From the NCBI GenBank assembly GCA_011109175.1, contig RDEW01000091.1:54818-118817 (forward strand): a DNA stretch of 64,000 nucleotides, in the 5' to 3' direction. The notes below the pieces were generated by a model. The model was not told where the DNA came from. It made no database searches and was given only the letters and a program-made list of their open reading frames with translations. Source of the stretch: Dicyema japonicum (taxonomy: Eukaryota > Dicyemida > Rhombozoa > Dicyemidae). Made by a program: the position numbers and the translations under genes. Position 1 is the first letter of the stretch. Each line of letters starts with the position of its first letter. Shown here piece after piece: positions 36,075-48,189 of this stretch.

Positions 36075-36292
36075 GGTTTGACGAGTGACGCCGTCATCAG
36101 TGAATACTCACTGCGGAACTGGATTGTCTTGAAAGGACACTCACACAAGAAAAAAAAAAAGAAGTGAAAATCATTCCTTGGTTCTACGATTAGTTAAAAT
36201 TAACTGTTCTTTACTTAAATAAAGTGTGTGTCCTGCCTATGCGGAGCTATAAAATACTATGGCTCTCGTGAAAAGGCTTTATTATTATTATT
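36075..36292 (+). mobile_element. SINE family 1, 5'-truncated copy with target duplication
   Basis: Begins inside the element (GGTTTGACGAGTGACGCC) and ends TTATTATTATT. Flanked by a perfect 13-bp direct repeat ATGGATTGGATTT at 36062-36074 and 36293-36305, the signature of target-primed reverse transcription. Confidence 0.9.
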
Positions 36293-36879
36293 ATGGATTG
36301 GATTTAGCATCTGAATTTATTACATTGCTTGTGGAAGAAAAACGAGAAGAATCGGTGATTTATTACATTGCTTGTGGAAACTCGCATTGTAATAGGGCTT
36401 TTTACGGAGAAGAGACATACGGTGTCTCATGAAAGTGCCCCGATATAGACGACCCCAAATCTTGGCTTTCCTCTTTAGTTAATGGCTCTTACCTTGTTTA
36501 GTTAATTGGGGTTTTGCGAATAAATTATGTTATCTGTTATCTGTAATACGAAAACATTGGATCTCTGGTTTATTGAACCAAGCACGGAATCAAGATATAG
36601 AATTAATCTCTACTTCCAAGGAGCTTCTGTCATTGCCATGTAGAATCTAAGAAGACATCGCATTAGGACAGAAATAGGAGAGATGATTGAGATCTTCAGT
36701 GTGTGTAGAAAATCCGATTTCCTAGCTCACATATGAAATCGAGCTTCGAAGGCGCAATGGAACATGAAATTTCAGCTGCATCCTAGCATCCTCGTTTTGC
36801 TCATTTGATCTCTAGAGCAGGCTCTTGAGGTACTCTGATGTAGGTTGATCGGGATGAATGTATCGGTGGAATTGAATTC

Positions 36880-37300
36880 CCAGACAAGATGTTTCCTGTC
36901 TTAAAAGTAGAAAATGGGGATCTCATTTGGTAGTTTTCTGTAACGTCTGCAAGAGCAGACTGGCTCTAGCATAGAAGGGCATCCGACAGCATCCAAGAAT
37001 GAGATCAAGAAAAGTACCCAAAACTACTCGGAGTAACTTTGAGTCAGGCCCCAATTCTGGAAAATGTCCCCGACAACAAACAACAAACAATTGAAAATTT
37101 CGCACTTGTCTCTATTCAGTTCCAGACAAGCTTCAGACAAGGCTGGAATCAAAGCTTGTAGATCGCGGAAGACCATCTCTGAGGCTCCTCTAAAGACTGC
37201 ATCGTTAAGCACCGGATGTTTAAAGGGGACCGAGGAAGTTTAGTAATTTTCTCTATCCCAAGGGAAAATGGAAGAGGTCCAATGAGTCATCCTGCTGGAC
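36880..37300 (-). mobile_element. R2-type LINE reverse transcriptase relic
   Basis: Minus-strand frames give GASEMVFRDLQALIPALSEA then CLELNRDKCEIFN, the region after the catalytic box in R2/NeSL-type RTs (DPxxVLxxL...GLxLNxxKCE). Upstream, about 37230-37300, a frame reads GPAGXXDSLDLFHFPLG-like text, the remains of QQGDPL...F. Downstream about 36930 is SALADVTENYQM. Non-functional. 36306-36880 shows no further recognisable blocks except a repeated 20-mer near 36318 and 36357. Confidence 0.5.
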
Positions 37301-38663
37301 CCCAGGTGTACAGTCGTTCTGTTTTGGACCATCGACATTACAGAGTTCAAATTTTTCTTTTTTTTGAGACTGGCTAAGAGTTGAACTCCTCTCGATATTG
37401 GGGTGTTCAACATGGTAACATCATCTAATGAAAAGTACCAATCTTCGACTCTAGATTCTTTTTGTTTATTTGATTCAATTCTATACCCGTTATAGAATGT
37501 CCAGATTTTAGTTTGCTTAATTTTCTAAGTTCGGGGACTGAAGATCCACTGTCGTGATTTTTTTTGAGTTTCACTCATTTTCGTCAAAATACAAATTCCA
37601 AATTTAAGTATAATGAAAATATGCGATTCCTTTTAATTATTCGAGTAAACACTTTACGCATATATAACATCGATAAAGTGCATTTAAGTGTATTTTGAGT
37701 ATTTATCAAAAAAATTATCAAATCTCAGATATAAAAACCTTAAATGCATGCAGAAGAACGGACGACTTCGTACCAACCTGAAGACAACAAAATACTGATA
37801 CGCAGCCTTTTGAGATCATCGCTTTAGAAATTCTGATCACGAGGGCCATTATAGTGTGGACACCATCCATATTTTGTTGGAAAAGAGATATGGATTTTTT
37901 GCTTACCAGGAACAACCAAGAAGGATATCCGAGAGCGGCCTTTAATAATAGCCAGTTTAATGAAGCTGGTAATTCTAATTCAACTTTCAAATTTTTAAGC
38001 TAGTGGGGTTCGAATCAGAGACATTCACATTGGAAGAAAAAGACAATCAATCAATATTTAATAATCCCGGATATAAAAGAACCAGGTAAAGAGTCAAATA
38101 ACGTAAAATTAAAGTATATCCAGTTCCATCCTTCTTAAGCATCAGATCAAATCATCTCCATTATTGTAGAAACTTTTTCACTAAAATAGGTAAGACATGG
38201 ATTTTGTGGGAACCGGCAAAGAACTGGCGTCTCCCAAGTCGGGTTGATCTCATGATGCATCTTGTTAATATTAAAAGGCAATAAACATAATTAAATCCTT
38301 ATACACACAGAGAACATCGAGAAACACACACCTACATACAGGACTACATAACCCAGGAAACATCGAGAAAAAAGTTCTCATCATCAAGTGTCTGACTTGA
38401 GTCTACACAGGAAATAGACGAGGACGGATTTTCGTGGAACAACTGACATTTTTCGATCGTGAAATGAGTGGACATTTTGGATTATTTGGTTCTGACACCC
38501 ATTTCTTGGCATCGACGACTTCGACAAGATAGTATAAAAGATCGTAATAAATGTAAAATCTTTGTGTAGCAGATTGGGTTCAACGTCGACGCATAGAGTG
38601 CGACACAAACGTGAACTATAAACCTGAGATTGTTGAAGTCGCAAAAAAACAAAAAATGCACAT

Positions 38664-39250
38664 TTATAACAAATATTGCAACAAAGCATTATTTCTCGTC
38701 TTCATATACAGCAGAATGGTAAAATTCATCAAACACGTGCAACTCCTCTTCAGAAATGGAAAAAAATCAGCCAAGTGATGGCAATTCAAAACTGATTTGA
38801 GGGATTTGTTAGTTGTATAACTCAGTTGATTTGATCTTGGAGGAGAATGGAGTCCACATTTCAACAATAAGGTAAATCTCCGTTTATTTCATCAAAAGGA
38901 ACTCCAATGCTTCACTGTCGGCTATCTCGTGGTCTGGATAGCCAAGATAGAGCCTATATTGAATTTTAATGATTTCTCAGAGGAGTTCATGATTTGTTGA
39001 ATTCGAAACCCAGTTTTCGAATTCTTTGAAAAATATCGCAAAATTTTTTAACGTACAACTCCGAAAGTTTTGAATTCGATTAAAGAAGTTAGATTTCTAT
39101 AGGAATTGTTAGTCCGATCAGGGTGATTTTTTAATGTCAGCAATTAAAAATAATACGATTATCTGAGGACAAAAACTTGTTTTGTCTCCGTTTCGATATC
39201 CACTGTCCTCGAATAATTATGTGATTTTTTTCTCGAAGTATCTTGTCTCG
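38664..39250 (-). pseudogene. mTERF-like pseudogene
   Basis: Duplicate of 13103-13911. The 3' part keeps KCGLHSPPRSNQLSYTTNK, but a frameshift after NCHHLADF (38775) destroys the tail, and the 5' part (38880-39250) has deletions, loss of a ~100-bp block around the intron and further frameshifts. Not expected to make protein. Confidence 0.8.
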
Positions 39251-39278
39251 GTCTTGTAATTAATTTAAAGCTGGAGAC

Positions 39279-39600
39279 TTCATTTATTTTTTAACCACGA
39301 ATAAATCGAGAAAGAAGTTAAAGTAAACAACTAATTAAGTATATCCAGTTTCCACTTCCACAGAAAACAGAGTCCATCAGAGTTAACACAAATGGTAAAA
39401 CACGTCAAAACTTGCATTTGTGGAAACGCCTCCAGTGAGTGGGAAAGAGCAAATGATTTTTTTTCGTGCCGGCCTGGGACTGGGCACAACCTGGATAGGT
39501 GGATCATAAACCGCCACTCTAATATAAGAGAGAAAGAACAGACAAACAAACAGAAACTTCAACCGATTTGCCACGAAACACCAATGGTCTATCGCGGAAA
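39279..39600 (-). mobile_element. SINE family 2, group A copy
   Basis: Orthologous position to 14005-14345: TTTTTTAACCACGAATAAAT at the 3' end, same body, tRNA-like head near 39560-39600 with GGTTGAAGTTTC. The adjacent second SINE of copy 1 (14450) is absent. Confidence 0.6.
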
Positions 39601-39604
39601 TTAT

Positions 39605-40015
39605 TATTCACCCAATTCTTTTATGTAGCAATAATGAAGTTATATTTGTTTAAGAATTTTCTATTTTTTACATTTATAATAAAAATTTGCATTTTATCTA
39701 AATTTATCTAAATGAGACATGATTATAATCACAGTAGTATATTTCTTTCTCCGTGTTTGATAACATAGTGACAACTCAGAAAATATTAAACAAAAATGCA
39801 TTGTTTCGTCATGGCTCTTTAGTGACGCAGAAACACCAGTCTTTTCAGAAAATACGATTTTTGTTTATCTCCCCAGTTTTCTCTCGACAGTAATAGCACG
39901 TTAACAAGCCGAAGAAATTAAGAACGTCTTGGATTAATAATCATAACATCTTAATTTAAGTAAAGTTCTGCTGCCCGCCATTAAACATAAAATAAAAAAA
40001 TCATTTATTTTAAAA
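39605..40015. other. AT-rich stretch, nothing recognised
   Basis: No open frame or repeat match beyond short words shared with 14300-14460. Confidence 0.4.
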
Positions 40016-40019
40016 TTAA

Positions 40020-40180
40020 CTTAATTTGGATACTTGAATGACCAGACTGTTTCTTCTGACAAGTCTCAGGTAAATCCTTGGTGACTCCTTGGATCTTTGA
40101 GCCGATCCGTAAACTAGTGGGTCAAGGATTCCTGAGGTCCAACAGCAAATGTGAAAATCAAGTGATCTTCCATTAAGGGC
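40020..40180 (-). mobile_element. R2-type C-terminal relic
   Basis: Copy of 14705-14860 with one extra insertion; truncated at 40180 where the 15140-15560 part is missing. Confidence 0.6.
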
Positions 40181-41059
40181 TGAATAGTCGTCCAGAATTA
40201 TGTTTCGGTTAGAAAATAATCACCACCTATCGTTAACTAACATCGAACACCATCCAAGATTGTTTTTGAAATTCTCTGCGTCACAATCTTAGATAAAAAA
40301 TATCTTCAATATTCACTCGAGGCTTCTCTATGTTGATTTTTTAAACTTTAACGAATAGAAATCATCTTTTTGAATGTCATTAATTAATACAATGTTCATC
40401 TACAATGCCAGAACTGACCTATCTTTGGGAGTGACCGGCATTTGCTACGACCTATTTAGGCCGACTATAATTTAGTGAAAAAGGGGTTACTTAACTAACT
40501 AATTAAAAGTGGTGGTCAACAACTAAACAAGAATCATTAAATATTTAATTTTTAACTAAAAAATACCATATATGATTTTTGTGTAGGAAACTGGTAGTCA
40601 CTATCTCACTATCAGTATTTGATTAGACGTATAAATTTATTGGGTGATCAAATTGACCCTACTGTTGATGGATCTCACAATAAAGCAATGATCTCGCAAC
40701 AAATAATCAACGTTTATAGTATTATAAAGTGAAAAAATAGATTGCTTCAATAACGAAGTTAATTTTTCCAGAATCTACCGAATACAGAGTCCAGTCATCT
40801 TGAATAATTAAACAAATTTCTTTTTGAAGTAAAATTACCCCGAAAAAATTTGTTGACCCATCTGGAATTTTGAAAGATTTAAGTAACTCAAAATTATTTT
40901 TGATTATTTGACCGGGATCAACGATTAGTTGACATTAGAGGTCCGAGACTAACTATAGATAACTTAAAAGTTTTGTGGAACTAACTACGTTTTTATTAAC
41001 ATTTTTACAAATAATTCTGGCATTAAAATCTCAGAGTACATAATTTGTTGAGAATTATA

Positions 41060-41417
41060 CGACTGTGACACTTTAGCTTCATGATAATAATCTCAAACAC
41101 CTTGGATGAAACGCTGGGCCCTCTTCCGCAGTCTATCGACAATTTGATCAACCAGTATTGACTACGTAAGTGACTCGTAGTTAATGGCCATATCCCTATC
41201 CTCTCTCATGAAACTGTCCGCAATCCGTGAAGCTTCCAAAAGAGTCTTGCCGAAAATTTATGTCCTCTTATCTGGAAGCAGATTTGATTGGACAACGACA
41301 GATGATACTGAGAAAGATTCGTCGGATAGCATCTCCCTGTCGATCTGGGTTACTCAGTTTTGGAAATTTTTCTCTTCTTTTAACACGTGTGATACTAATA
41401 AGGTAAAATTATTTTTG
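41060..41417 (+). mobile_element. LINE C-terminal relic (group A)
   Basis: Counterpart of 17756-18080; contains LMKLSAIREASKRVLPKIYV. Frameshifts differ from copy 1. Confidence 0.55.
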
Positions 41418-41425
41418 CTGTAGAC

Positions 41426-43150
41426 CAGTGCTTTTCAAAAAATAATTCTCGCGGCACACTAATCGTAAAAAAATAATCCACGGCACACATTAAAAAATAA
41501 AAAATTAAATTTTAAGATGTGTAAAACTAAAATTGGTAATTTAATGCCCAAATATTTATTAATAAAAAATGAAATCTTAATTATTATTGTTTTTGCACAT
41601 ATCATCAATATCAGGTTGAATAATTGACAAAGCCACCCGCATTTCAGCATCACTGTTTCTAAAACTTTCACGTTTGTTATATTTCATATTATGCATCGTA
41701 GAAAAACCTGTTTCGCATAAATAGGTCGTTGAAAACTGTAAAATTATGGTCAGTGCTTGTTTTGATAAACTTGGATATATGTTTCGAATATATACAGAAT
41801 TCTCCAATGTCTAACTTCGTCATCATTAATTTTAAGGATCGATCATTAAAAAGTGCAATAAGTTCTTCATTTTCTTTAACAGATAAGTGTTTTGATTCTA
41901 AAAAATATTTAAAAAAATAATAACCCAATCGAATTTTTCAATTTCTAAGTCTGGAAAATAAGCATCAATTTTGTTTTCCAAAATTATTAAATGTTTATTA
42001 ATCAGTCCCTGTATCGATTCACCATGATAAACAAATCGTATATATGCCAACAAATGTGCCATTCTCGAAATATCCGTGGATTCATCAAGTTGTAATGAAA
42101 ACGGAGTTTCTTTAATAGTAAAATGAGACATTATTTTCAATATTTACCGACAAAGCACAAATCCGACGAGAAACAGTGTTATCTGACAAAGACATCTTCA
42201 TTATTTTTTTGTTCACATTTATGACCAAACATAGTCCGAGAAATAATACGACAAGCAGGGATTATTAAATTTTCGCAAATAGTGTGAGGTTTTAGTTGTT
42301 TTGCTATCAATTCTGAGATCAAGTATGAACATTTCCATGATTCCTTTGTGTTTAAAAAAGTTTCACTGAACATCATTTGAATAGATCTACGATTTATAGT
42401 AAAAACTAAAAATACTAGTGTTGTTTTTTTCGCAGTTAGAAATATCTTTTTTATCGTATTCCTCAAATAAACTGTCGTAATTGTTAAAAAACTCTTTAAG
42501 TTTTTTTTTGTCGGATGAGTTTTTTTCACCCGAAATTACTTTGAATAGTAATCATGTCGCTTTTTAAATCGATCAAGCCATCCATTTGATACCTTGAAAT
42601 CATTAAACTCAAATTTGGCAGCAATCTTTTTTGCAATATTTTTGAGGAGACATCCAGATACTGAAATCCCATCCATTCTCAAATTGTTGAAGACTTCGAA
42701 TACTAGTCGATCAATTTGAATAGAAAGGTCGGATTCAAACTTCTTGCATGAAACTTCCTCAAAAAATACTTCTTTGTTTAACGAAATATTTTCCTTTTTA
42801 ATTTCTTTTTTAATTCGAGAAAGTCCTACTGTATATACATTTTTTGACCTAATTAATTTAAAAAGATAAACAAATTAAAATAATTACTAAAATTAAAATA
42901 ATCATTTTTTTATTACAGTAGGACCCCGCCCCAATCAAACCCCGACCCTGGGGCACCCTCTGTATTTGGGGAGATTTTTAAATAAATATAATTATAAATG
43001 ATCTTTTACATTTTTTCACATTTTTCGTTCAATAAATTAAAATAAAACTTTTTGGGGCACTTTATTCAAATTTGTATTTGGCAGGCGGCACACTAGAAAT
43101 TGTCTCGTGGCACACTTAGTGTGCCGTGGCACACCGTTTGACAACCTCTG
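41426..43150 (-). mobile_element. hAT DNA transposon (ZBED5-like), degenerate
   Basis: Perfect 8-bp direct repeat CTGTAGAC at 41418-41425 and 43151-43158. Termini are inverted: CAGTGCTTTTCAAA on the left, CAGAGGTTGTCAAA on the right (read inward), each followed by GGCACAC words. Minus-strand transposase pieces from N to C: LIIPACRIISRTMFG (about 42250), FSLQLDESTDISRMAHLLAY (42060-42120), and the dimerisation end SKQALTIILQFSTTYLCETG (41690-41770) with FRNSDAEMRVALSIIQPDID. These match the ZBED5/FAM200-like hAT group. Several frameshifts make it inactive. The unoccupied target is visible in copy 1 at 18108-18115 (CTATAGAC). Confidence 0.9.
42540..42970 (-). mobile_element. Pogo-type fragment nested in the hAT element
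   Basis: Minus-strand frame with LSRIKKEIKKENISLNKEVF, FEVFNNLRMDGISVSGCLLK and FKVSNGWLDRFKKRH is the N-terminal DNA-binding part of a pogo/Tigger transposase, close to that at 22812-23117. TACAGTAGGAC occurs at 42914 and, inverted, ends at 42833. It replaces the region where the hAT N-terminus (BED finger) should be. Confidence 0.6.
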
Positions 43151-43159
43151 CTGTAGACT

Positions 43160-43740
43160 ATTATTTTGATTCAAAAAATAAATAAATTATTTTTTGGAGA
43201 TTTAAGAAGCGAAATCGCTTTTGGCAATAATAAGCAGTTGTCTGGATTGTGGTTGATCAAGAGTTTATGAATATAAGGATATGAAATACTCAATCTATTG
43301 ACGTTCATACAAAAAGTCATCAATAGATGGAGGATAGAAACTAGAAGCTTGGACACCAAAAACCCAACATTCTGGGAGTCTTATCGGAAGGTTTTAGCTC
43401 CTGGATCAAATGTGTTTCGTTGAAATGATCCGATTGTAGTGTTCTCATCTAAATGTCTCTTTTTCTTTCGGAAGCAGCTCAAAAAAATTCAAGTAATTGA
43501 TAGAGTGACTATGCAATATATATGCATAGAAAAACGTAATTTAACATCGATTTTCATTTTTAAAATAAAACAGCAGAATTAAATTTAACATCGAGTTAGT
43601 TTTTCATTTTACTAAAGAGATAGATATAATCTCTGAAAAATCTGTTCGATCTTTAGATTCCAATGAAATATAGAGTTTTCAAGACTTTGATTAGGTTCCG
43701 TCCTATACCTAATTTATTGGTTCAAGAAATGGTCACCGCG
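43160..43740. other. AT-rich stretch, nothing recognised
   Basis: After the group A similarity ends near 43200 no homology is seen. Confidence 0.4.
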
Positions 43741-43754
43741 ATATTATTATTATT

Positions 43755-46700
43755 ATTATCAGCACTGCCGAGAACACATAAAAAAACAAAAGTCAATTAA
43801 GGTTCCCTTGTGCCCCGCCGGCCACCCTTTGCATTAATCGCATCCAAAGGCCTCTCCGTTTCGCAAGATCTCTTAGTTCATCGAGGTCATCCATTGTTTT
43901 CAACTCCTGCCTATGGCTTTTAGGTCCTCATTTAGCGTGATAGGTAAGGTTGTTCTAGGCCTTCCTCGGAATGATTTTGTTTTTTTCCATGAAATATTCA
44001 TCTATTACGTAATTTGCCGGGTCATTCAGGTCCATCCTCAGAATGTGACTGAACAGTCTCCATCTCGATCTTCTGATTTCCATGGATAATGGTTCTGTTT
44101 TGCTCAACTTATATAATTGTTCGTTTTTTGATCTTCATTTTGTAGTGAATATTAAGTGCCTTCCGAAGCATACTGCGGTCGAAACTGTCAATAGACTCCA
44201 TTGCCCGTTTAGACAAACCCCATGTCCCACAGTTTATATATTAGGATGGGCACAACAAAGTATTTGTATATTCATAAGCTTTATTTTTTCCACAAAGTCT
44301 TCTCCCGAACTCCATATTTTAGATAGGCTTCTGAAAGCACCAGATGCAAGGATTTTCCGTCGAGCTACATCTTCCTCGTCCCCAAGAGCGATCCGACCTT
44401 CTTATGTCTTCTCCACGTCTCGTCGGATATCCTCTCTGCACGGCTGAATGATGTAAATTCCGTTTTGTCAGTGTTTATCTTCAAGAACCATTTTTGGAAA
44501 ATGTTAGGAAGATGTTCGTTTATGTACTTGAGAAATTCAGAATCATCCGATACAAAGTCCAGATCGTCTGCGTAAATCAACTCATAATATTGTCCTTTAA
44601 TGGATAATCTGAAATCCCTCAGTGCAGCCTCAAGATAAATAATAAATAGAATAGGAGACAACGAATCCCCTTGTGGAACTCCCCGAGTGGTTTTAAAAAA
44701 ATTGGAAGCGGTATTTCCGATTTTGACAGCCAGGTGAGTATCTTCTAGGAGCAAGGAAATAATTCTAACATCATCCGTGTCTAGAAATGTATTCAGAATG
44801 TTAATAAGTAGTCCCCTGTGTACAGAGTCGAATGCACGACTCATGTCGATCCCCAGAACTTCTATGCATTTTTTGTATTTCTGACATATAGCGCCAGACC
44901 ATCTGTGCGTCCATACTATGTCGGCGGTTGATCTTTTTTCCCTGAAACCGCTTTGTCCAGGCGATAAGAATTTGTCGACTTTCCCTTTGATTCGATTTAA
45001 TACAATGATAGAGAGGGTTTTCCGTAAGACCGATAATAGAATTATTGGTCTTAGACTGTTTGCGGGACCTCTAGGTTTCCCAGGTTTTGGTATTGGAATT
45101 AGCCATCCTCTCCCAATTCCAAGATCGTTTTTGTCTTCAAATGCTTTATTGAGTATGATGGTGATTATTTCACCCAATTCAGTGGGTCCACATTTTATTA
45201 ACTCTGCAGGTATATTATCAGGACCAGCCGCTTTCCTGTAGTTTAGTTTTCCTATTGCCTTGATAGTTTCCGCGATAATAATGGGGCAGTTAAGAGGAGC
45301 CGTTGATGTTATTGGAGATTTGTTTTCAATTTCTTGATTGTTAAAGATGTCATAGTAGTGTGAAGAGACTATGTTCGCCTTTTCAATAACATTCAATACT
45401 GATCGTCCATGTTGGTCGTGAATAACAATATTCCCTGGTCGTTTCTTTTTGCTAATAATCCGAATGGCTTTGAACATTTTGGATCCGTTCTTATATTTCT
45501 TGATTTCATCGACCTGTTCCTCCACTTCCTTTTTTACTTGATATTTTTGAAGTTTTTTGATTTTTGTTAAAATTGAGTTACGAACTATCCTTAGCTCTTT
45601 TTTTAGACTCGGTATATTTGAATTATTAATTCTAATCCTCAAATTCTTTTGTTCTGAAGATAAGTATGATATTTCTTCGTTGTTATATTTGAATTTGTTT
45701 TTGTGAGTAGTCCCCAAAACCAACGACGCGGTATTCTTCATTGCAACTCCAACGTCATTCCACAAATCCTGTGCACTATTGTTTGTATTCATCTTGCTTA
45801 ATTCCTTTCTGAGTTTTTCGCCATACTCTTTCATCTTTATTTCATTGCTTATTAGAGTTTCTGTATCCAATCTTTCGAATTCCGTTTTTCCATATCTTCC
45901 AGGTTTGTACAAACTTCCCAAAGAGAACCGAGTGATCACCAATTTGTGATCACTTGATGTTTCAAGCCCATCGTATGATCTCGAGTTTCGTATTAGGTTT
46001 TTGTTCCTTCTTCTGCACAAGATATAATCAATTTGATTATATATTTTAATCAAGTTGCCATTTTTGTCCTTTCGTGAACCAGTCCAGGTAGTTTTATGTC
46101 TTGCTGGGTGTTCAAAATCAGTGTTCGTAATAAATAAGTTGTAGGATTCGCAGAATTAAACCAATGAGACACCGGATGAATTTCGACGATTCCGAGCATG
46201 TGATCCAATACAAGTCTCTCCATTCCGTACTTTACCAACTCTTGCATTCCAGTCTCCACCAATAAACGTCAGATATGACGACGAAAGTGAGTCATATGTC
46301 CCTGTCAAACATGAGTAAAACGCACCAAGTTCTTCAGGATTGGCATCAGTCCGGACAGCTGTCGGAGCATAAACATTGATGATAGAAATAACAGAGTTGG
46401 GCTTTGTTCCAAACTTCAGTTGCATGATTGCAATACGATCCGAGACAGCCCATACGCGTGTCACACGGTCGTAAAGATCCCTGTGAACCGCAAATCCAAG
46501 ACCATAATGTCGGCAGTCAGAGTCCAAAGTGATCATGTAGTAATCATCCAATTTCGTAATAGAATATGCTGTAATCTTTGTCTCTTGAATGCAGCAAATA
46601 CTGACACCATGGATAGATAAATCACGTGCGAGTTGATGTTTTTTGGTGATGAACTTCAAGCCTCGAGTGTTGAAAGTACCAAGAGAGAATGGGCAACGGG

Positions 46701-46755
46701 TAATTAAGCGCGAAGAAGACATATTTTCAAAGAGGGACGTCACCACCTCAACCAA
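43755..46755 (-). mobile_element. Nearly intact RTE-like LINE
   Basis: Minus strand, ~3.0 kb. Endonuclease (46755-46159): LGTFNTRGL, CIQETK, SDRIAIMQLKF, NVYAPT, GGDWNARVG, then after a single in-frame TAA (46156-46158) NQIDYILC and SSDHKLVITRF (about 45945-46030). Both halves are in one frame, so only that codon breaks 2.4 kb. RT (about 45240-44500): AAGPDNIPAELIKCGP, WLIPIPKPGKPRGP, SGFREKRSTADIVWTHRW, GIDMSRAFDSVHR, GVPQGDSLSPILF and the catalytic YADD at 44572-44583. After a frameshift near 44375 the C-terminus continues (EDVARRKILASGAF, RRSRWRLFSHILRMD) to a stop near 43800; the 3' tail is (TAA)n at 43741-43757. Length, domain order and tail suit RTE/CR1-related elements; the clade is not proven. 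Confidence 0.9.
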
Positions 46756-46793
46756 AAAAAACTCACCGCGATATGGTTAGTTAATTAAACGCC

Positions 46794-46989
46794 GTCTTCA
46801 GTGGATACTCACTGCGGTACTGGATTGTCTAGAAAAACACACACACAAAAAAAGGAAAAAAAGAAGTGAAAATCATTACTTGGTTCTATGATTAGTTAAA
46901 ATTAACTGTTCTATATTTAAATAAAGTGTTTGTTCTGCCTATGCGGAGCTATAAATACTATGGCTCTTGTGAAAAGGCTTTATTATTAT
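46794..46989 (+). mobile_element. SINE family 1, 5'-truncated copy
   Basis: Starts at GCCGTCTTCAGTGGATACTC and ends TTATTATTATT. Downstream flank (CAGAACACCACTTAAT) is the same word found after the SINE family 2 copies at 11340 and 30525. Confidence 0.85.
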
Positions 46990-47162
46990 TCAGAACACCA
47001 CTTAATATTAAAATTTTTAAATTAAAAAAGTTATAGCAGCTTAATATAAATATTAGTAATTAATTAATTTTCAAGTTTTTTATCCAGTCAATTTAGCCGA
47101 AAAAACATTTTCTAATAAAATTATTTTGTGGACATTCTGCATTCTCTATCATAATTAGTTCC

Positions 47163-47405
47163 TCATGTTTGCGTTTTTGATTCGCAAAAAGATTTCTGAA
47201 CTAATCGATTAAAAGTTTTCGAATTAAAGTGTGACGAGCTGATAAAAAGTGCGTCATACCAGACTCTATCGAAAACCTTTGATAAATCATGGTAAAAGAC
47301 ACTAAGCTGATATTTGAAATTCCGGACTTTCCACAAGATCTCCCTGGTCGAGAGCCCCTTTGTTCCTAAACATGCTTCAAATAGGTTACGGAGAACTTCA
47401 AACAA
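47163..47405 (-). mobile_element. LINE reverse transcriptase fragment
   Basis: Frame with LSVFYHDLSKVFDRVWYDAL, the fingers/palm block (FxDLSKAFDxVW) of non-LTR RTs. Nothing else of the element is adjacent. Confidence 0.5.
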
Positions 47406-47531
47406 CTTTAAACTTTTTTTGCAAGCTTATCTTAATCTCTAATGATCTCTTAATCTTAATTTTTTTTGGTTGAGCTGGTGACGTGGCTCTAATAAAGTAT
47501 TAACACGTCTGAAAAGTACGAACCTTATCTT

Positions 47532-48170
47532 TTGGAGAAATTCTCGCTGCTCTCATTCAACGTCCGAGGCCTAACCCCTTCTTGGAAAAGGACCTCCCTC
47601 TGTCAAGACCTACATAATTACGATGTCGCAATTGGTTGCTTACAGGAAACCAAAATCCAATATAACCACGAAGAAACTTGTGGTAAATTCAAATTGATCT
47701 TTCTTCCGACTGTCAACAGGCACTATGGACTGGGTTTTGCCATCAAATGGAATTTTTCCCCCATATCTACAGAGTTGGGCAGTTAATGACCGCATCGGAG
47801 TTCAACAAATGAAGTTTATGAATGCCAAAGCAAGCACTGACATTGTCTCCATTATCAATGTTCACGTACCTCACAGTGGTTGGATTAACAAAGATCCGGC
47901 TCTATTTGATGACTTCTACTCAGATTTATCAGATTTATATTTAGAATTGGCCGACTCCGCACTTTTATTTAAAGCTGGTGATATGAACGCCAAGGTGGGG
48001 AGGAGAACAGATACCGACGAAACGTTTCAAACCGAGGAGGTGAAGTTCCGAGGACGTCCGAGAGCATCACTGGCCACGAAGACCTGAAGAGAATAGGATT
48101 ATCTCTAACTACGGGAGATGACCTGGAATACTTGAGGGATTTGGCTCAGGATCGTGGAAAGTGAAGAAAA
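47532..48170 (+). mobile_element. LINE endonuclease joined to a foreign C-terminus
   Basis: FNVRGLTPSWKR, CLQETKIQYNH, RHYGLGFAIK, then a frameshift at 47780, VNDRIGVQQMKFMN, SIINVHVP and AGDMNAKVGRRTD: the endonuclease of an RTE-like LINE related to 46159-46755. At 48035 the sequence switches to FRGRPRASLATKT and DDLEYLRDLAQDRG, the extreme C-terminus seen at 18332-18547, skipping the whole RT. Either an internal deletion or template switching. Confidence 0.65.
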
Positions 48171-48189
48171 TTAACTAAAAGATTAATGT

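Larger units (their letters stand above)
37305..41425. repeat. Group A duplication, copy 2 (left of hAT)
   Basis: Collinear with 11690-18115 with many small indels. It lacks the SINE of 15619 and the R2-type fragment of 16181, and continues across the hAT element at 43151-43200. Coding parts are frame-shifted. Confidence 0.85.

Noticed and set aside
46156-46158. Alternative genetic code with TAA read as glutamine
   Set aside because: One stop in the LINE (and another before GSPLSP at 49987) sits where Gln is expected, but PLK, ZMYND12, TM9SF and calpain use TAA/TAG/TGA as terminators at family-consistent ends and have no internal stops after splicing.
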